From Tetmemena sp. SeJ-2015 (Eukaryota; Ciliophora; Spirotrichea; Sporadotrichida; Oxytrichidae): 64,000 nt of DNA. The translations under genes were made by a program, and so were the position numbers. The stretch covers positions 1 through 64,000 of the forward strand of contig JAJKFJ010021321.1 of NCBI GenBank assembly GCA_027382625.1, in the 5' to 3' direction. The notes under the pieces were generated by a model that searched no databases, was not told the origin of the DNA, and saw only the letters and a program-made list of their open reading frames with translations. Positions within the stretch are counted from its first letter, which is position 1; the number at the start of each line of letters is the position of its first letter. Positions 43,921 to 55,435 of the stretch are shown piece by piece.

Positions 43921-43990
43921 ATATGAGTATTTGTAACAATGACAATCATGAAATTAATGCATATGCAAATCAACACTAATTCATCATCAT

Positions 43991-46568
43991 CATTCATTCT
44001 TAATTAACTTCTGGTGGCTTTCTCTGTGGGGTTAACTCTGTCCTAACCTCTACATATCATCATATGCCTTCATTGTCTATTTGGTTTCACTAATCTGAGA
44101 CATGTCCATTTTCATTAAGTGAACTCCTATACCTGCATTATTGAAGGAAACCATTTTCTCCCAACCACAGTTGGAGAATTTCTCAAAGCTCAACTTATGG
44201 CCATAGTGATGAGACTATGCTAGTACAAAAGTATTCTTCTCTAAGGTAGGGAAGTAGCGAATAAACCTTCCAAATCGCCTGTAAAGATTCTAGAGATCCT
44301 GGTCTGTCTACCTCTGCGCTTCTTTGGACTGAACACCATAAGGGACATTTGTCAAAATGCTAAAGTCTTTAAAACCATCAGTATGCTCAGCAAGCTAGTT
44401 CCCGATAAACTAGAAATCTCCTTGGTAGAGTGAGAGTAGCTAGGGCCTTTCTTTTTGGTTAAATAGGATTGGAGTTGATTCTTAAGATTAATTTCGAAGT
44501 TAAGTAAAACGTAATAAAGTTTGATTCACTCTCGATAATGGCTGCATCATCTTGTGACTGATTATCGTCCATTCTTTAAATATTAAACCTCTTTGGATAG
44601 TGCTGACTGAAGATCAAAGGATGATTGATAATTTTTCTTTTCTCCGCTCTTACAAGTCCCTCGGTAATCAGCTTTTCTATATCTGTATGTTCGCAATTAG
44701 AAATACTTGTCTATATAAACTGACTGAAAGAGAAAAAATTTTGATATATAGCGGCCTGACTGACATCACTACCTATCAGCTATATATCTATTTCATTCTT
44801 TCTCACCATTTTTTAGTAGTCATTCAAGTCTTCTTTGAATTTTTCATAGTCTTCTCTTTGATGAATTGGCCAGAATTCAAAAGGCAGTCTATCACTAAAT
44901 ACTCTCACTGGCTGTTTAAGCATCATCATCAGTGCCAAAATGTATAATTAAAACTATGAGAGTGCCTCAATGAGAAAAGAGCCGGATCCACAGAAGGGGT
45001 CCCAGAGATAGAGCTTGCCGGTTTTGTTCGCCTTTTAAATTACACCAGACTCTATAATACAAGCAGCAGCTAAAGTTTCCTTCAACACTCCCCATCTCAC
45101 AAATGGTCTGAAGCCGTGCTTGTAAAGGTCATCGTTACTGGTTCCAAGCAAAATTTCTGCTTTGTCCTTGACTATATTGATCTAAATCTTTGACAGAGAT
45201 TTAAGTCCTTTCTGAAATTCTATCTTCGCTCTGAATTCAGCTTTAACTTCATCTAGACTCTTTATTTTTAGATCATGCTTGTCTTGCTTTTCAGGGACTA
45301 TGTGTCCATCAATATCTCTGTCATCATCTTCTTCTTCATGATCTATTTGACTCTCAGCATAATAAAAATACCCAAATCAATTACAATTATTTATTAACTA
45401 GAGCATATTATGAATTATCAGTATCTTATTATAGTCCAAGTTCCTTTCTGCGCTGCTCTCTGATTTCTTCCTTCTTTTCTATCTTTGATTGAACTATGTT
45501 ACTAACCTTATCTTGCTTTTAAATTTCTTTCTTCTCAAGCCATTAAACAAAATTTTAATGGCATTAAAATTTATTTTAGGACAAGAAAAACTATTATAAA
45601 AAAATTATTCATTCAGCATGTGAATTAAAAAATAATTTAGAAGGCTAGATTCAAAAGAATTTCATGGATATTTTTTTCTTAATCATTATGATAAATAAGG
45701 TAACTCTCAATGTAAATATTTTTATTAGATAATATTTTTTAAATAATTCATATTCTACTAACAAATCTAATCTTTCTAATTGAAGATCATTTTATAGATT
45801 TCTTATTTTTATTATCTTTTTTTTTATAAACATATCTGGCTCCATTTTTCACCTGCTTATTTGTAATTTTTTTATAGAAAAAAGTTTCCTCTATATTAAA
45901 TAAAAATTAAGCCATTACTTCTTGAAGGTTTTGTAGTTAAGACCTTGCTAATACCCCTTCAAGATCAATCCATTATTCTGATATCTCTTATATTCTCTTT
46001 TAATAGGTATCTCTACTAAAGCTTTGGCTACTATATCCTTAACTAGCTGTGTATGATATAGCTTTGATTTGTAAGACTTCGCGCCAATCTAAGGCATTTT
46101 AAATTAAAGTTCTTCTTCCTCTTCATCTCTCACCCTATTAGATTATGTATTTTTATCTTGGCTTCCTTATTCACTCTCAGGCACTATTTACTCTATCTCT
46201 ATATAGCCTCCATCACTCTGCATCTACACTTTTCTTTTAGGTGGAGTGACTTTGGACTACGACTTTGCTTTTGACTTGTCTGGGTTGGGTAAGTAGCAGT
46301 GCCACGGGAGCTTCTGGATATTTTTCTCAAGCTCCTCCTCTCCTCTAGCCAGGAAGGGCTATGTGACTCTCAGCTGGATGTCTTCCACAATTCTGGACTT
46401 GTGCATTATCTCCCACAGCATGTCTTGCTTGCCCTGGATCTCAATTACTTTCCTCCCCGGAAGTTTTCTTGGCTTGGAACCTAAACCAAGAGAGAGAAGT
46501 TCCTTTATGAGTGTCTTCTCTAAACCAAGAGGAGGCCGCAACCTATAGGTGTATATTGTGGCTGACAT
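43991..46568 (-). CDS. RlmL-type (UPF0020/THUMP class) RNA methyltransferase
   Basis: S-adenosylmethionine-dependent RNA methyltransferase of the bacterial RlmL/RlmK-like class. The N-terminus reads LRPPLGLEKTLIKELLSLGL with KVIEIQGKQDMLWEIMHKSR, a THUMP/ferredoxin-like start. The catalytic half has GTSNDDLYKHGFRPFVRWGV, LKETLAAACIIESG, motif I DPFCGSGSFLIEAL, LPFEFWPIHQREDY, and motif IV written ILTNVPYGVQSKE instead of NPPYG. The stop is TGA 43993-43991. A 372-bp pointer-flanked insert lies between the two halves, plus a possible 4-nt one near 44389. An acidic linker (HEEEDDDRDIDG) separates the domains. The substrate is unknown; in eukaryotes this class acts on rRNA or tRNA guanosines. Confidence 0.8.
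44389..44392. other. possible 4-nt insert between AGC repeats
   Basis: AGC-A-AGC on the plus strand. Removing four bases joins FLVYRELA to EHTDGFKDFSILTN in frame. A single-base consensus error would explain it equally well. Confidence 0.3.
45537..45908. other. candidate IES, 372 nt, pointer AAGCCATT
   Basis: An exact 8-bp repeat AAGCCATT lies at 45537-45544 and 45909-45916. The insert is the most AT-rich block of this region. Excision joins YKTFKKQWL to EKKEIQKQDKV in frame. It is the longest insert with the longest pointer found here. Confidence 0.85.
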
Positions 46569-46720
46569 TATTCCTTAAATTACTATTTCAATACTTTATC
46601 TCAATCTAGTTTACATTAATATACTTATATTCTGAATTGTCATGAATACGCTTGACAGAGTAATTTAAATTGGGAATTAGGTTTGTCTGCTATCATCATT
46701 AAATTTCAAGCAGCAGTAAA
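46569..46720. promoter_or_regulatory. divergent intergenic region
   Basis: About 150 bp separates the starts of the leftward methyltransferase gene and the rightward WD40 gene, so both promoters must lie here or overlap the genes. The segment is AT-rich; I see no sharp TATA element I would defend. Confidence 0.4.
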
Positions 46721-48695
46721 ATGGTAGACAAATAACTCAAGTAAACTTCTTTCTATTTGCTTATCTCATTAATTATAGAATAAGCCAGTCCTCCAAGTGC
46801 CCTCTTAAGGTAAAGCAAAAGATCACGATGTCCGACTGCAACGGAGGCGCCCTCTCGATTTAGTTTGACTAGGATGACAAGTTTCTTGCCGTGGGTATGT
46901 TATAAGATCGCTTTGAAAGCAGTAGAAAATCTCTCAAAATCTTTGAACTTCTTTCTGTTAATGTTGTGTATAGGATGTGGAGATGGAACTATCAAGATAT
47001 TTAATGCATTCACTGCTAAGCAAATATAGAGTCTCGGCAATAACTAGCATCATTCAGAATAAATGCCGGTCACATGCGTCCGCTGGCGACCTCAAAGCTC
47101 TTTAAAACTTGACAAAATAATTTTAAATAAAGGATAATGCAAATAAAATGTGCAAGTATGATAAATTAGGGTAATGGAAAAAAGGAAAGGGTAAAATTGT
47201 CTGAGTTTAAACCATAAATACCTTAAAGATTTTAAACTCTGATTAGGGATAGAAGGCTTCAAATGTTGTAGTGTCGACGACTTCAGATGGATCGATACAA
47301 CATTGGATCTAAAAAATTATTACATTCATCATCTTAACTTTTTTGGGCAATTAATTCCAGCAAATGCATGCACACAATCAAAGAGGAGAGCGGTAATAAT
47401 CTCTATGCTCTGGATTTCTCTCCTGATGGAAGGCTATTTGCAGCTGGAGGTCAAGACACTCACTTGTACGTATATGATGAACAAACGAGGCAGCAGGTGC
47501 TAGACATGAAAGTTGGAGGGAAGAATATACCTGGCCACTCAAGTCGAATTTTCTCCATTAAGTTCAGATGAAACCATATTATTTTGTGTGTTAAAAGAGT
47601 TCAATTAGAGCAATCCCAACATGATATTGAGTGGAGGGTGGGACAGAACCTATCTAGATTTATGACTTGAGAGAGGGGCGAACCATTGGTAGTATTTACG
47701 GACCTCAAATAAGCGGTGATGCTTTGGACATCCACGATGACTTAATAGTAACTGGCAGTAATAGGAACAAAGACATCATTCAAATGTTCAGTCTCTCCCA
47801 GAGGAAGGCCATCTTCAATATAGATTGGGAAAGTGCCTCCAGAAAAGATCATATTCTAAGTTATATAGCATTTCTTGATTAAACTTTTCTCTTTAAGATG
47901 TTGAAGCAGGCTACTTATTTGGGTGCAAGTTCTCAAGACCTCATCCAAATTTAATAATAGCAGGAGGTGCAGGAAAGAATGAAGTGAAGATTCTGGAGAA
48001 TAACGCAGATGGATCTGCAAACTTCAGAATCTTAACTCACATTCACGATCTAGAATCTCCCTGCCTTGTCAGTGGACACCACCAAATCTGGAGATAACTT
48101 TGCCTTTGGCTGTCAAGATGGCCGCGTATTTCTCTGTAACTATAAAATTGAAGATAAAAAAATTCAACCTCCTTTTTATAAAGTGTATAAGTTGTTTAAG
48201 ATAGCTCTGACTTCGAAGGATATAATGGAGGAACCTTCAAAGAGCACACTATATATTCCTAAAAATAATAAAAAGCTTTAACTTATAAAAATATAAGTAG
48301 CGATCTTGATTAAAAACATATACACTAAGAAATCCAATAGAGAAGGATTGCTCTCTTCCTTCTTTATTTTTTATTACAGAGTCATTAGAAAATTAAATAA
48401 AAAAATTACGTTAATTAATTTGAGTGGTTATAATGATTATCATGTTTATAATAATCTACTCATCATACTCGGCATATTCGTGACTAGGAAGAAGAGGAGG
48501 AAAAGAAGGAACAGAGTTGATGATTATTACTTAAAGAATCACTTATTAACGTTATTCATGCATGCATTATTATTTAATCTTAGTAAAAAGCAGCTCACAT
48601 AAAATTTAAAGTTCCAAAGCATGATGATATTTATTGTTATTATTGTATTAAAATAAATAATTAAGTCGACTCATCTTCTCCTTATTTTATAATGA
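46721..48695 (+). CDS. WD40-repeat protein
   Basis: ATG at 46721. WD-type repeats are readable: IQFDQDDKFLAVGCGDGTIKI (near 46870, split by a GT-AG intron of about 80 nt), VVVSTTSDGSIQHW (near 47265), LYALDFSPDGRLFAAGGQD (near 47400), NMILSGGWDRT (near 47620), DALDIHDDLIVTGSNRNKD (near 47720) and DNFAFGCQDGRVFLCNY (near 48095). Pointer-flanked inserts at 47303-47342 and 47563-47599 restore the frame. One- or four-base discrepancies near 47645 and 48060 remain. The domain ends near 48180. The formal TGA at 48693-48695 follows a lysine-rich, unconvincing tail, so the true 3' end is uncertain. Similar seven-bladed repeats occur in protist proteins of unknown function. Confidence 0.65.
47303..47342. 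other. candidate IES, 40 nt, pointer TTGG
   Basis: TTGG at 47303-47306 and 47343-47346. Excision yields SDGSIQHWAINSSKCMHTIK, the correct Trp-ending strand of a WD40 repeat, in frame. Confidence 0.75.
47563..47599. other. candidate IES, 37 nt, pointer TTCA
   Basis: TTCA at 47563-47566 and 47600-47603. Excision gives IFSIKFNQSNPNMILSGGWD in frame. It also removes a TGA. Confidence 0.65.
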
Positions 48696-48726
48696 GTTAC
48701 TGATTATTTTTATTAACTTTTTTATA

Positions 48727-51235
48727 ATGGATACTACATCTGGCTAAAATACACTCTACTCGACCAATATCCAAACTGCCAATAATTTCTATTATCTCTA
48801 GGGCACTCCCCCTCAGTAAACCAATGAGACTAGCTCTAAGTCTCTCAACAAGTAGAATCTGAATGATACTCTACGTGTAATCCCGAATGATTCATACACA
48901 TTAATGAGATTATAATTTCTGCTCTATTTGAATGTGAAATAGTTGAAGGGGCTGATGTGGGATGCAAAGTCACCTCGGTTTCTGTTTGCTTGCAAGAAAC
49001 TGGGCATAGAACCATATTCAGAGCTACTCATCGAAAATATACTTTAGCATTTTATCTTTTTTATCATCAAGTAAGAATAGAAAGAGACCTAAGTATGCTT
49101 TTAGGGAATTGGAAGACTTCCAGAAAGGGAGTGTTGAAAAAGAGATAGCAGAAATGAGGTACAAGCATCATCTAAATAGAATTAAAGACACCCTCAATAA
49201 AATCATCTTAGAGCGCTAAAAGATCAAAGGTAATTATCTTTAGAGCAATTTTAAGTTCAATCCAAATTAATCTTCCTTTTAGAAAGCTACAGTAACGAAT
49301 ACGAAGATGACTTCAGGAACTAAAACCAAAGTCTAGTGGTGAGCAAGTCCAAGAATAAACTGCTGACTCCCAGCTATAACATTCAGAACTTACTGTCGAA
49401 GAACTAAATGCTGTCCAAGAACCCCTTCACTACTAAAATTGACAGCGTCAGTTGCAAATAAAGACAGGATGAATCGAAATTTCTCCATGAGCAGAGCCAC
49501 ATCTCACGCATAGCTATAGAGCAACAGATCTTAGGCAAATTTTGCGCAACCAATCGTAAATAACAGTTTCAAAGAGCAAAGAAATTCTCTCTAGTATAAT
49601 TCTCGAATCAGATATAACAACCACACTAAATCAAATTAAATCAAACTACTATACAGATAAAAGATGAAGCTATATAGTTTACCTTGGACACACCTTCAGT
49701 TTACTAAACACCTTCTATGCTGTAAATACTGAATCACTCAGAGCTGAAGTCCTCACTCACCTCTTCAGCTAATCAGCTTGTGAATCCAAACATCATCTTC
49801 AGGGACTTAAATTTATGAACTCAATTACAATTTTGTCCTTCTATTTTAAAGGTGAAGATATAGAGACAGAAAGAGTAAGAGCAGTTACTAGTCAAACACT
49901 AAGCGAAGTTGCGGAAGTCAAAGGAAAATAAAGACTACTTGGAGCACTCGCTTGAAGAGAGGAGGAAGAAGTAATCTGAAACAAGACTCAAGCACAGTGA
50001 GAGATACTAAAACATCATGCAATCCCTCGAAGACAGATCTGTAATTCAGTACAAGAAGCACATCAAAGAAACTAGAAACCAAGGTGGTAATGGAGGTGGG
50101 TCTTATACCAAGAAGTTTAAGACCTACTATATATTTTAATTTAGTTATTGAGGAGTTATAAATATTAATGTTTACTAGAACAACTCTCCCAACAGTAACA
50201 ATACCAAACTGAATCACTCGCATCAGCTTTCTTCAAACGGGTAGCTAACTGACTTTGAGCTATTTAAAGTAGCGTATAAGCAGCAGTAGGAAAGGCTGAA
50301 GTAAATAATGGATAATTCAGCAGAGATGAATAAACTTAGATCAATAACTACTTAATTATCCCAATCAATTTCTTAAGTTAAAATTAAGATCCATAGAGCA
50401 TAAGATGCACAGATCGAGTGAGAACTACTAGAGTGAATTATCACAAAGGAAATAAAGACTCCATGAGAGAAATAAAACTCAAGAGGAGCGATTCAGGTAA
50501 ATAAGTGAGAAGAAACGCAAACAGGAGGAGGAGATCTTCATTAAAGTCTAGAGCAATCAATATGAATAGCTTCTAAGATCTTAAGATTACTTTTAAAAAT
50601 GATACTTGTGTATCTTAATTTTTATTATAAAGAGAGGGAAAAGGAGTTCAAGGAGCTCTAAGACCATAAATAACAAGCTAAGATATCAATTAATCAAAAT
50701 ATTTTACTCCTTTTTACTTTTTAAAGCAAAAGTGGAATAGTTTCAAAAGCTTTAGGAAAATAAGAAGCTCGAAGAGAAGAACAAAAACTACAAGATAAAA
50801 ACACTTCTATCAAGATTTGAGAAGGCAGAGGTACACAGACAAGAACTTAAGTCTCAGGTGGAGTAATAAATGAGAATTAAGCACGAGAGGCGGAGACTGA
50901 AAGAGGACGATTCAATGATAATTCAAAACAGGACAAAGAGGTAAAGGGAAAATCAGAAATTTCAGATATTGCTGAGGCAGAGTGAGCAGGAGTAAAATCT
51001 GTTACTCAAGTAAGCTTAAGAGGAAGAAATGCGAAGGATAAAAAAGGAAATGGAAATGAAGATGCAGATAGAAAAATTGAAGCTAAAAAGTAGTATGACT
51101 GTTGGAATTGTGATAGAGGAAGACGGTAGAAATAGTAGAGCTAGCTCGAAACTAAAGATTTTGGAATCAAAGTTGCTGCCTTAGATACTCAGGAATGACA
51201 AGGATTTGGGAATATCTAAAAGCCACTATCTATGA
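48727..51235 (+). CDS. CCDC177-like coiled-coil protein
   Basis: ATG at 48727. After a Gln/Asn-rich start it has the block SPRFLFACKKLGIEPYSELL (near 48970) and then MRYKHHLNRIKDTLNKIILE (near 49155). These resemble the SPRSLEAC...ELLPRPL and RYE-type helices at the start of CCDC177/DUF4659 proteins. The remaining 600 codons are a long, highly charged coiled coil (RRLKEDDSMIIQNRTKRQRE; EEEMRRIKKEMEMKMQIEKL) with scattered small introns, ending at TGA 51233-51235. The human homologue is poorly characterised; a structural role is inferred from the coiled coil. Exact exon edges between 49220 and 50760 are not resolved. Confidence 0.55.
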
Positions 51236-51380
51236 TTTTATCATGATAATTAAGATATTAGATTATAGCAATAATACTATAACTATCTAGAGTCATCATT
51301 TGATTATTAGAATTGATTTTCCTGAGTTTAAGGTAGATAACCTAATATTTTAATTTATAAGACAATAATATATTATTTTA

Positions 51381-52670
51381 ATGGCACTAATACTTCATTC
51401 AAAGAGTCTAAGGGTAATTCAGGATCAGGCTCTGCGCCATTTGAGTCATCCTTAAGCAATGAAGGAGCAAGCCCTTTGGCTTCTCTCTACCAGTTAACAT
51501 AGAGGTTTCTCTGGGAAAGTAAAGGAGCAGAGTCTAATAGATCAAACTGAAGTGAGGAAGTAGTTGAAGACACTTAAGAATGAATTCATGGAGCTTACTA
51601 AGTTCAAGCTCTCTCTTCTTAATTCTTTCGCTGCCTATACAATGTTTCTTTATCATGCTCCGCTAGCTACAGTTGGCTTGCTACCTACTTTAACCTTTAT
51701 TTTCGCGACTCAGACAATTGCTATGTCAACTCAAGCATTTGGGCAGGTGAAAGAAGCTGACAAAGATGCGATTATGGTGAGGACGCACAATCGACCCATT
51801 CCCAAAGGCACGATAAGTTCAAAGAATGGCTGCTTTATTGGTACTGGACTTTCAGTAGCATCATTAATGGCCTACACAACATTTGCCCCTTACACTTGGA
51901 TAGTTTCAAATACAGTTTGGTTTTCATACTTGCAGGTCTATCTGCCAATGAAGCAGACCTCTGCTTGGAATACATTCTTCGGAGCAATTGTGGGAGCACT
52001 CCCTCCTATGATTGGAACTATGGCTCAGCTTGGCACTCCTTTCTCAGTTGAGACTATGCTCCTGTCAGCTTACATTTTCTCATGGCAGTTCCCTCACTTC
52101 TATGGTATCCTCTATGAGAACAAGCAAGACTATATCAAGGCAGGATTTTAAATGCTCTCTAACTTATATCATTGATTATAATTGACTGTACTTACTTATT
52201 TAAACTCAGATCCTAAAGGACAGAAGGCATTTTACTAAATTGCGGCATGCTCTATTTTCAACACTCTAGTTCCTCTAGGTTTCTACTCGACAGGGATGAT
52301 AAGCCCGATATTCCTCGCGCCTTTCTTTTACTATCAGGCGCAATATCTACGCTCTGTGATGGAATTCAAGACCTAGGAGGGGTCAGTGAACAGTGCAAAG
52401 AAACTTAAGAGAACTGCCTACGCTCCGTTCATAGTGCTGCTGATGGGCTTTGTGGCTTCTACAGCATTCAATAGGTATCAAAAGAGGCGATAAAATTCAC
52501 TCATATTTTAAATTCCTTCTACAATTAAAATATTTATTCACTAATCGAAGATAAGGTTGAATGATAGGAGTTCAAGCAAAAGATATTTTATTCTAAAGGG
52601 AATTAATAATAAGCATTTATAAAATATAAAAACTAGATAAATATATAAAAGAATTCAGAAATCAATCTGA
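51381..52670 (+). CDS. COX10: protoheme IX farnesyltransferase, mitochondrial
   Basis: UbiA-family enzyme that makes heme O from heme B and farnesyl diphosphate for cytochrome oxidase assembly in the mitochondrial inner membrane. The presequence-like N-terminus (MALILHSKSLRVIQDQALRH) is followed by ELTKFKLSLLNSFAAYTMF, the prenyl-binding region with MVRTHNRPIPKGTISS (the usual Asn-Asp-x-x-Asp segment reads KEADKDAIMVRTHNRP, with the typical RT.RP), TSAWNTFFGAIVGALPPMIG and FSWQFPHFYGILYENKQDY. A 42-nt insert splits the last third. The stop read as TGA is 52668-52670; the family end is near 52490, so the last 60 codons are an unusual tail or an unrecognised intron. Confidence 0.9.
52161..52202. 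other. candidate IES, 42 nt, pointer AACT
   Basis: AACT at 52161-52164 and 52203-52206. The insert keeps frame but holds a TGA. Excision gives FQMLSNSDPKGQKAFYQIAA, aligned with the KMLxxxDPxG segment of COX10 proteins. Confidence 0.8.
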
Positions 52671-53258
52671 AATGCAAATTATCATCAACACCTAGTTTTC
52701 TGAATGATCTTGCTTATCAATTGCTGACTTTTTCATGATTGTTGTCTTAAGTCTTCCAAGGCTTAGCTTTTCAATTGAAAAATATTTTCTCTGAAATATT
52801 TTTAAAAATATATTTTATTTGTTCAAGGTCTAAATAAATACGAGGATAGTCCTCTTGTCAAATCATTTTTTAGTGATAAACTGTAATTTTGAAATTTTAT
52901 AGCTCTAATTTTATATGAACACAAAAGATAAATCTCCTTGGTGAGCCATTCAGATTCAAAAGGGGAATCACACAAATTTACTCTCTATCAGCAAGCTACA
53001 TAGAAAGAACTCTTTCGTTTTTTGAGTAAATCTCTATAAAAATGATTGCTAGTTCTTTTCTTAAGCTGCTGAGTGTTTTATTTAAATTACTTAATATCGC
53101 TGAATTCATTTTCTCATGTGCTAGCTAAGTATACCGCAAAAAAATTTTGCAATAAATTAAGACTCAATAAATTATTAAATTAAATAGCAAAACTATTTCT
53201 CAATCACTCATCACTTTAGCATCCACTCTCTTTCTAAACTCCAAATATTTTTGTATCG
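52671..53258. other. intergenic AT-rich spacer
   Basis: About 590 bp, AT-rich with short T and A runs. No coding frame, RNA or repeat that I can support. Confidence 0.5.
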
Positions 53259-53862
53259 ATGAACAGATCAGTGAGTATGAATCCCAAGAATAGCAAGGAA
53301 GTGCCTCAATCTCCACCTAAGAGAGTTAAGATCTTCTAGCAAGGTTCTCCTCTCAGACTTAAGAGTAAAATTATTCGTACTCTCATTACAAGAGTCTAGA
53401 TGGAATTATTGTGAGTAGTTCTAATGCCAGGAGACTTGAAAGAGAACTCAAAGTACTTTAAGAAATGGTAAGTTAAACTCCCCTTCTCCGAAGTAAAAGC
53501 AAAAAGTAGCAGGAGTGGATCGTTTTTATTCGATCTTTTCAAGCAGCTGCCCAGCAAATAGAATTTTGTGCTTTATCTAATAAACTTGAAAATATAGTAT
53601 GACTGCCTGAAGATAAAGTAACTGACTCAGCAAAACATAATGGAGGACCCTACAAAGTACAAACAGGAAATTACTAAGATGAAGGAGTACAAGGAGGAGA
53701 TTAAGTAAGTTTAAATAGACAAACTCAGAAACTCTCTTTAGTGTAAAGAGAGTTCTAAATTACATCCTTGACTATAATTTACTCACACTAAATTTGTGGT
53801 GTAGGAAGAAGGAACACGACATCCTATTCATTATTCTTAAAATGAAAATTGTAATAGTTTGA
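53259..53862 (+). CDS. small coiled-coil hypothetical protein
   Basis: ATG at 53259 (MNRSVSMNPKNSKEVPQSPP), a basic, Pro-containing N-terminus. A 20-nt GT-AG intron (GTGAGTAGTTCTAATGCCAG) removes an in-frame TGA and gives MELLRLERELKVLQEM, the start of a coiled coil. A second intron (GTAAGT...) follows. The last parts (EDPTKYKQEITKMKEYKEE, KKEHDILFIILKMK) are also helical and end at TGA 53860-53862. No family is recognised. Confidence 0.45.
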
Positions 53863-54200
53863 ATTGATCCCTGAATTTTGATAATAAGCTTAACATGAAG
53901 GATTGAAGACAAAAGTTTTTAAATGAGTGATCTTTCCATAATAAACATCTCAAAGAAGTTAACTTATTCAAATGAAGCATAGAGAAAATTATAAAAAAAG
54001 AACACCATGAAAGACCTTTCGTAGTAAATTGGGCCAAGAATGAATTTGAATGATAAATTTGGAATTTCGAAACTTCAATAAGAAACCATATAAAAATTTA
54101 TCCACTTTCTATCAAAAGCTGGCTATAATTTATGAATTAATCTATTATGTTTAGATATGAATCATAATATTCGATTGATCGAAATTGTAAATTAAAATCA

Positions 54201-55193
54201 ATGGAAAACTTTCACTTGTTCATTTTAGGGATCAAAGACTCTCTCTAAATACCCACTTCAATTCTAACTATAATAGGCAATTAAGAGCTGCTCAAGAAAA
54301 CTTGCAATACTCTTTTAATCAACGGCCTCTGTTATTTGGGATCTATTTTCCTTTATAACTATTTCACCTCCAAGGTTTTCGGAGATGGCAGCAGCAATCT
54401 AATTGATAATCAAAATTAAGGATTTGAAAGTTAAGAGTCGGCGAATTTCTTCGTTTTGATTCTCCGAGCTTTACTTTCAGTTCTCTACAACATTTAAAAC
54501 ATCTTTATATGTGTAGTGGTAAAATATTTTCCGTTTGTAATTTGGATAATGGGAGTATATATAGTAGCAGTGACTTTGAATACTTTTTGGGTGTAGGACA
54601 TTTTCGATATCTTAGTGCAGTAATAGCTAATAGCAAAATTCGGACAGAAAGCTCAGTAAGACCCCTCCAAGTATATGAAGCAGCTTCAAGAATCAGAGCA
54701 AGTTAAAATACTCAGCCAGATAAGAGAGAGAAGCATCTATCAAATTTAGCGAGTTCTCATCATAACAATCTATTGCATGATCATTGCTATTTCAAGCGTC
54801 TTGCTAAAGCTCCTCTTCAATAACTTTCTAGCTGCAGTCAGCAACATATTCCTCTACAGTTTGTTGCACGCGTATTACTGCTATGAATTTAAAACGACTC
54901 TAATGGACATCAGTCTAGTGCAAAGCTTGGAGGAATTTGAAGCTCAGTGGGCCTACTATGGAGGCTTTGGTTTCATCTTCACTTTAGTCATATTCCTATT
55001 TTAAGATGTTGGCTCAGCTACCTTCTTCTTGCTCTTTCCTTTGATGGTCGTAGTGAGTTTGAACGATAGTGGGCAAGGACTTCTAGCTTTTAAGAAATGC
55101 AGATATAGTCCTAACAGCTTGCCTCTCTTCACCCTTGCTAATAAGCCGAACAGGTAATTCCTGATTTTCTTGAGAGACAAGTACAAACTTTGA
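54201..55193 (+). CDS. EI24-like membrane protein
   Basis: Etoposide-induced 2.4 family. ATG at 54201 leads to GIKDSLQIPTSILTIIG, then NTLLINGLCYLGSIFLYNYF (first membrane segment), a polar loop, WIMGVYIVAVTLNTFWVQDI, and the conserved NIFLYSLLHAYYCYEFKTTL and EFEAQWAYYGGFGFIFTLVI. The FFLLFPLMVVVSLN segment precedes the TGA at 55191-55193. At least six hydrophobic segments are present. In animals and plants EI24 proteins sit in the ER and act in autophagy; the same site is inferred here. No intron or IES is needed, which is unusual in this window. Confidence 0.8.
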
Positions 55194-55435
55194 TTATTCA
55201 AATATGCTCTTTTGATTTTCTTAATCATCTTATATTTCGGCATGAAAGTCCATTAGATCACAAGCAAAGTAGCTAGCTTAAGTAAAATACTCTCTTTGAG
55301 AAAAGGTTTATATCCAGGATGAAAAGCGGGCGTTAGAAATGAATGAAATTTAATGTTGGGATGGGAATAGTAGTTATAATAAATTTAATTCTTGATTTGA
55401 ATAATCACACATTTACACGTAACTCTAGAAAGAAA

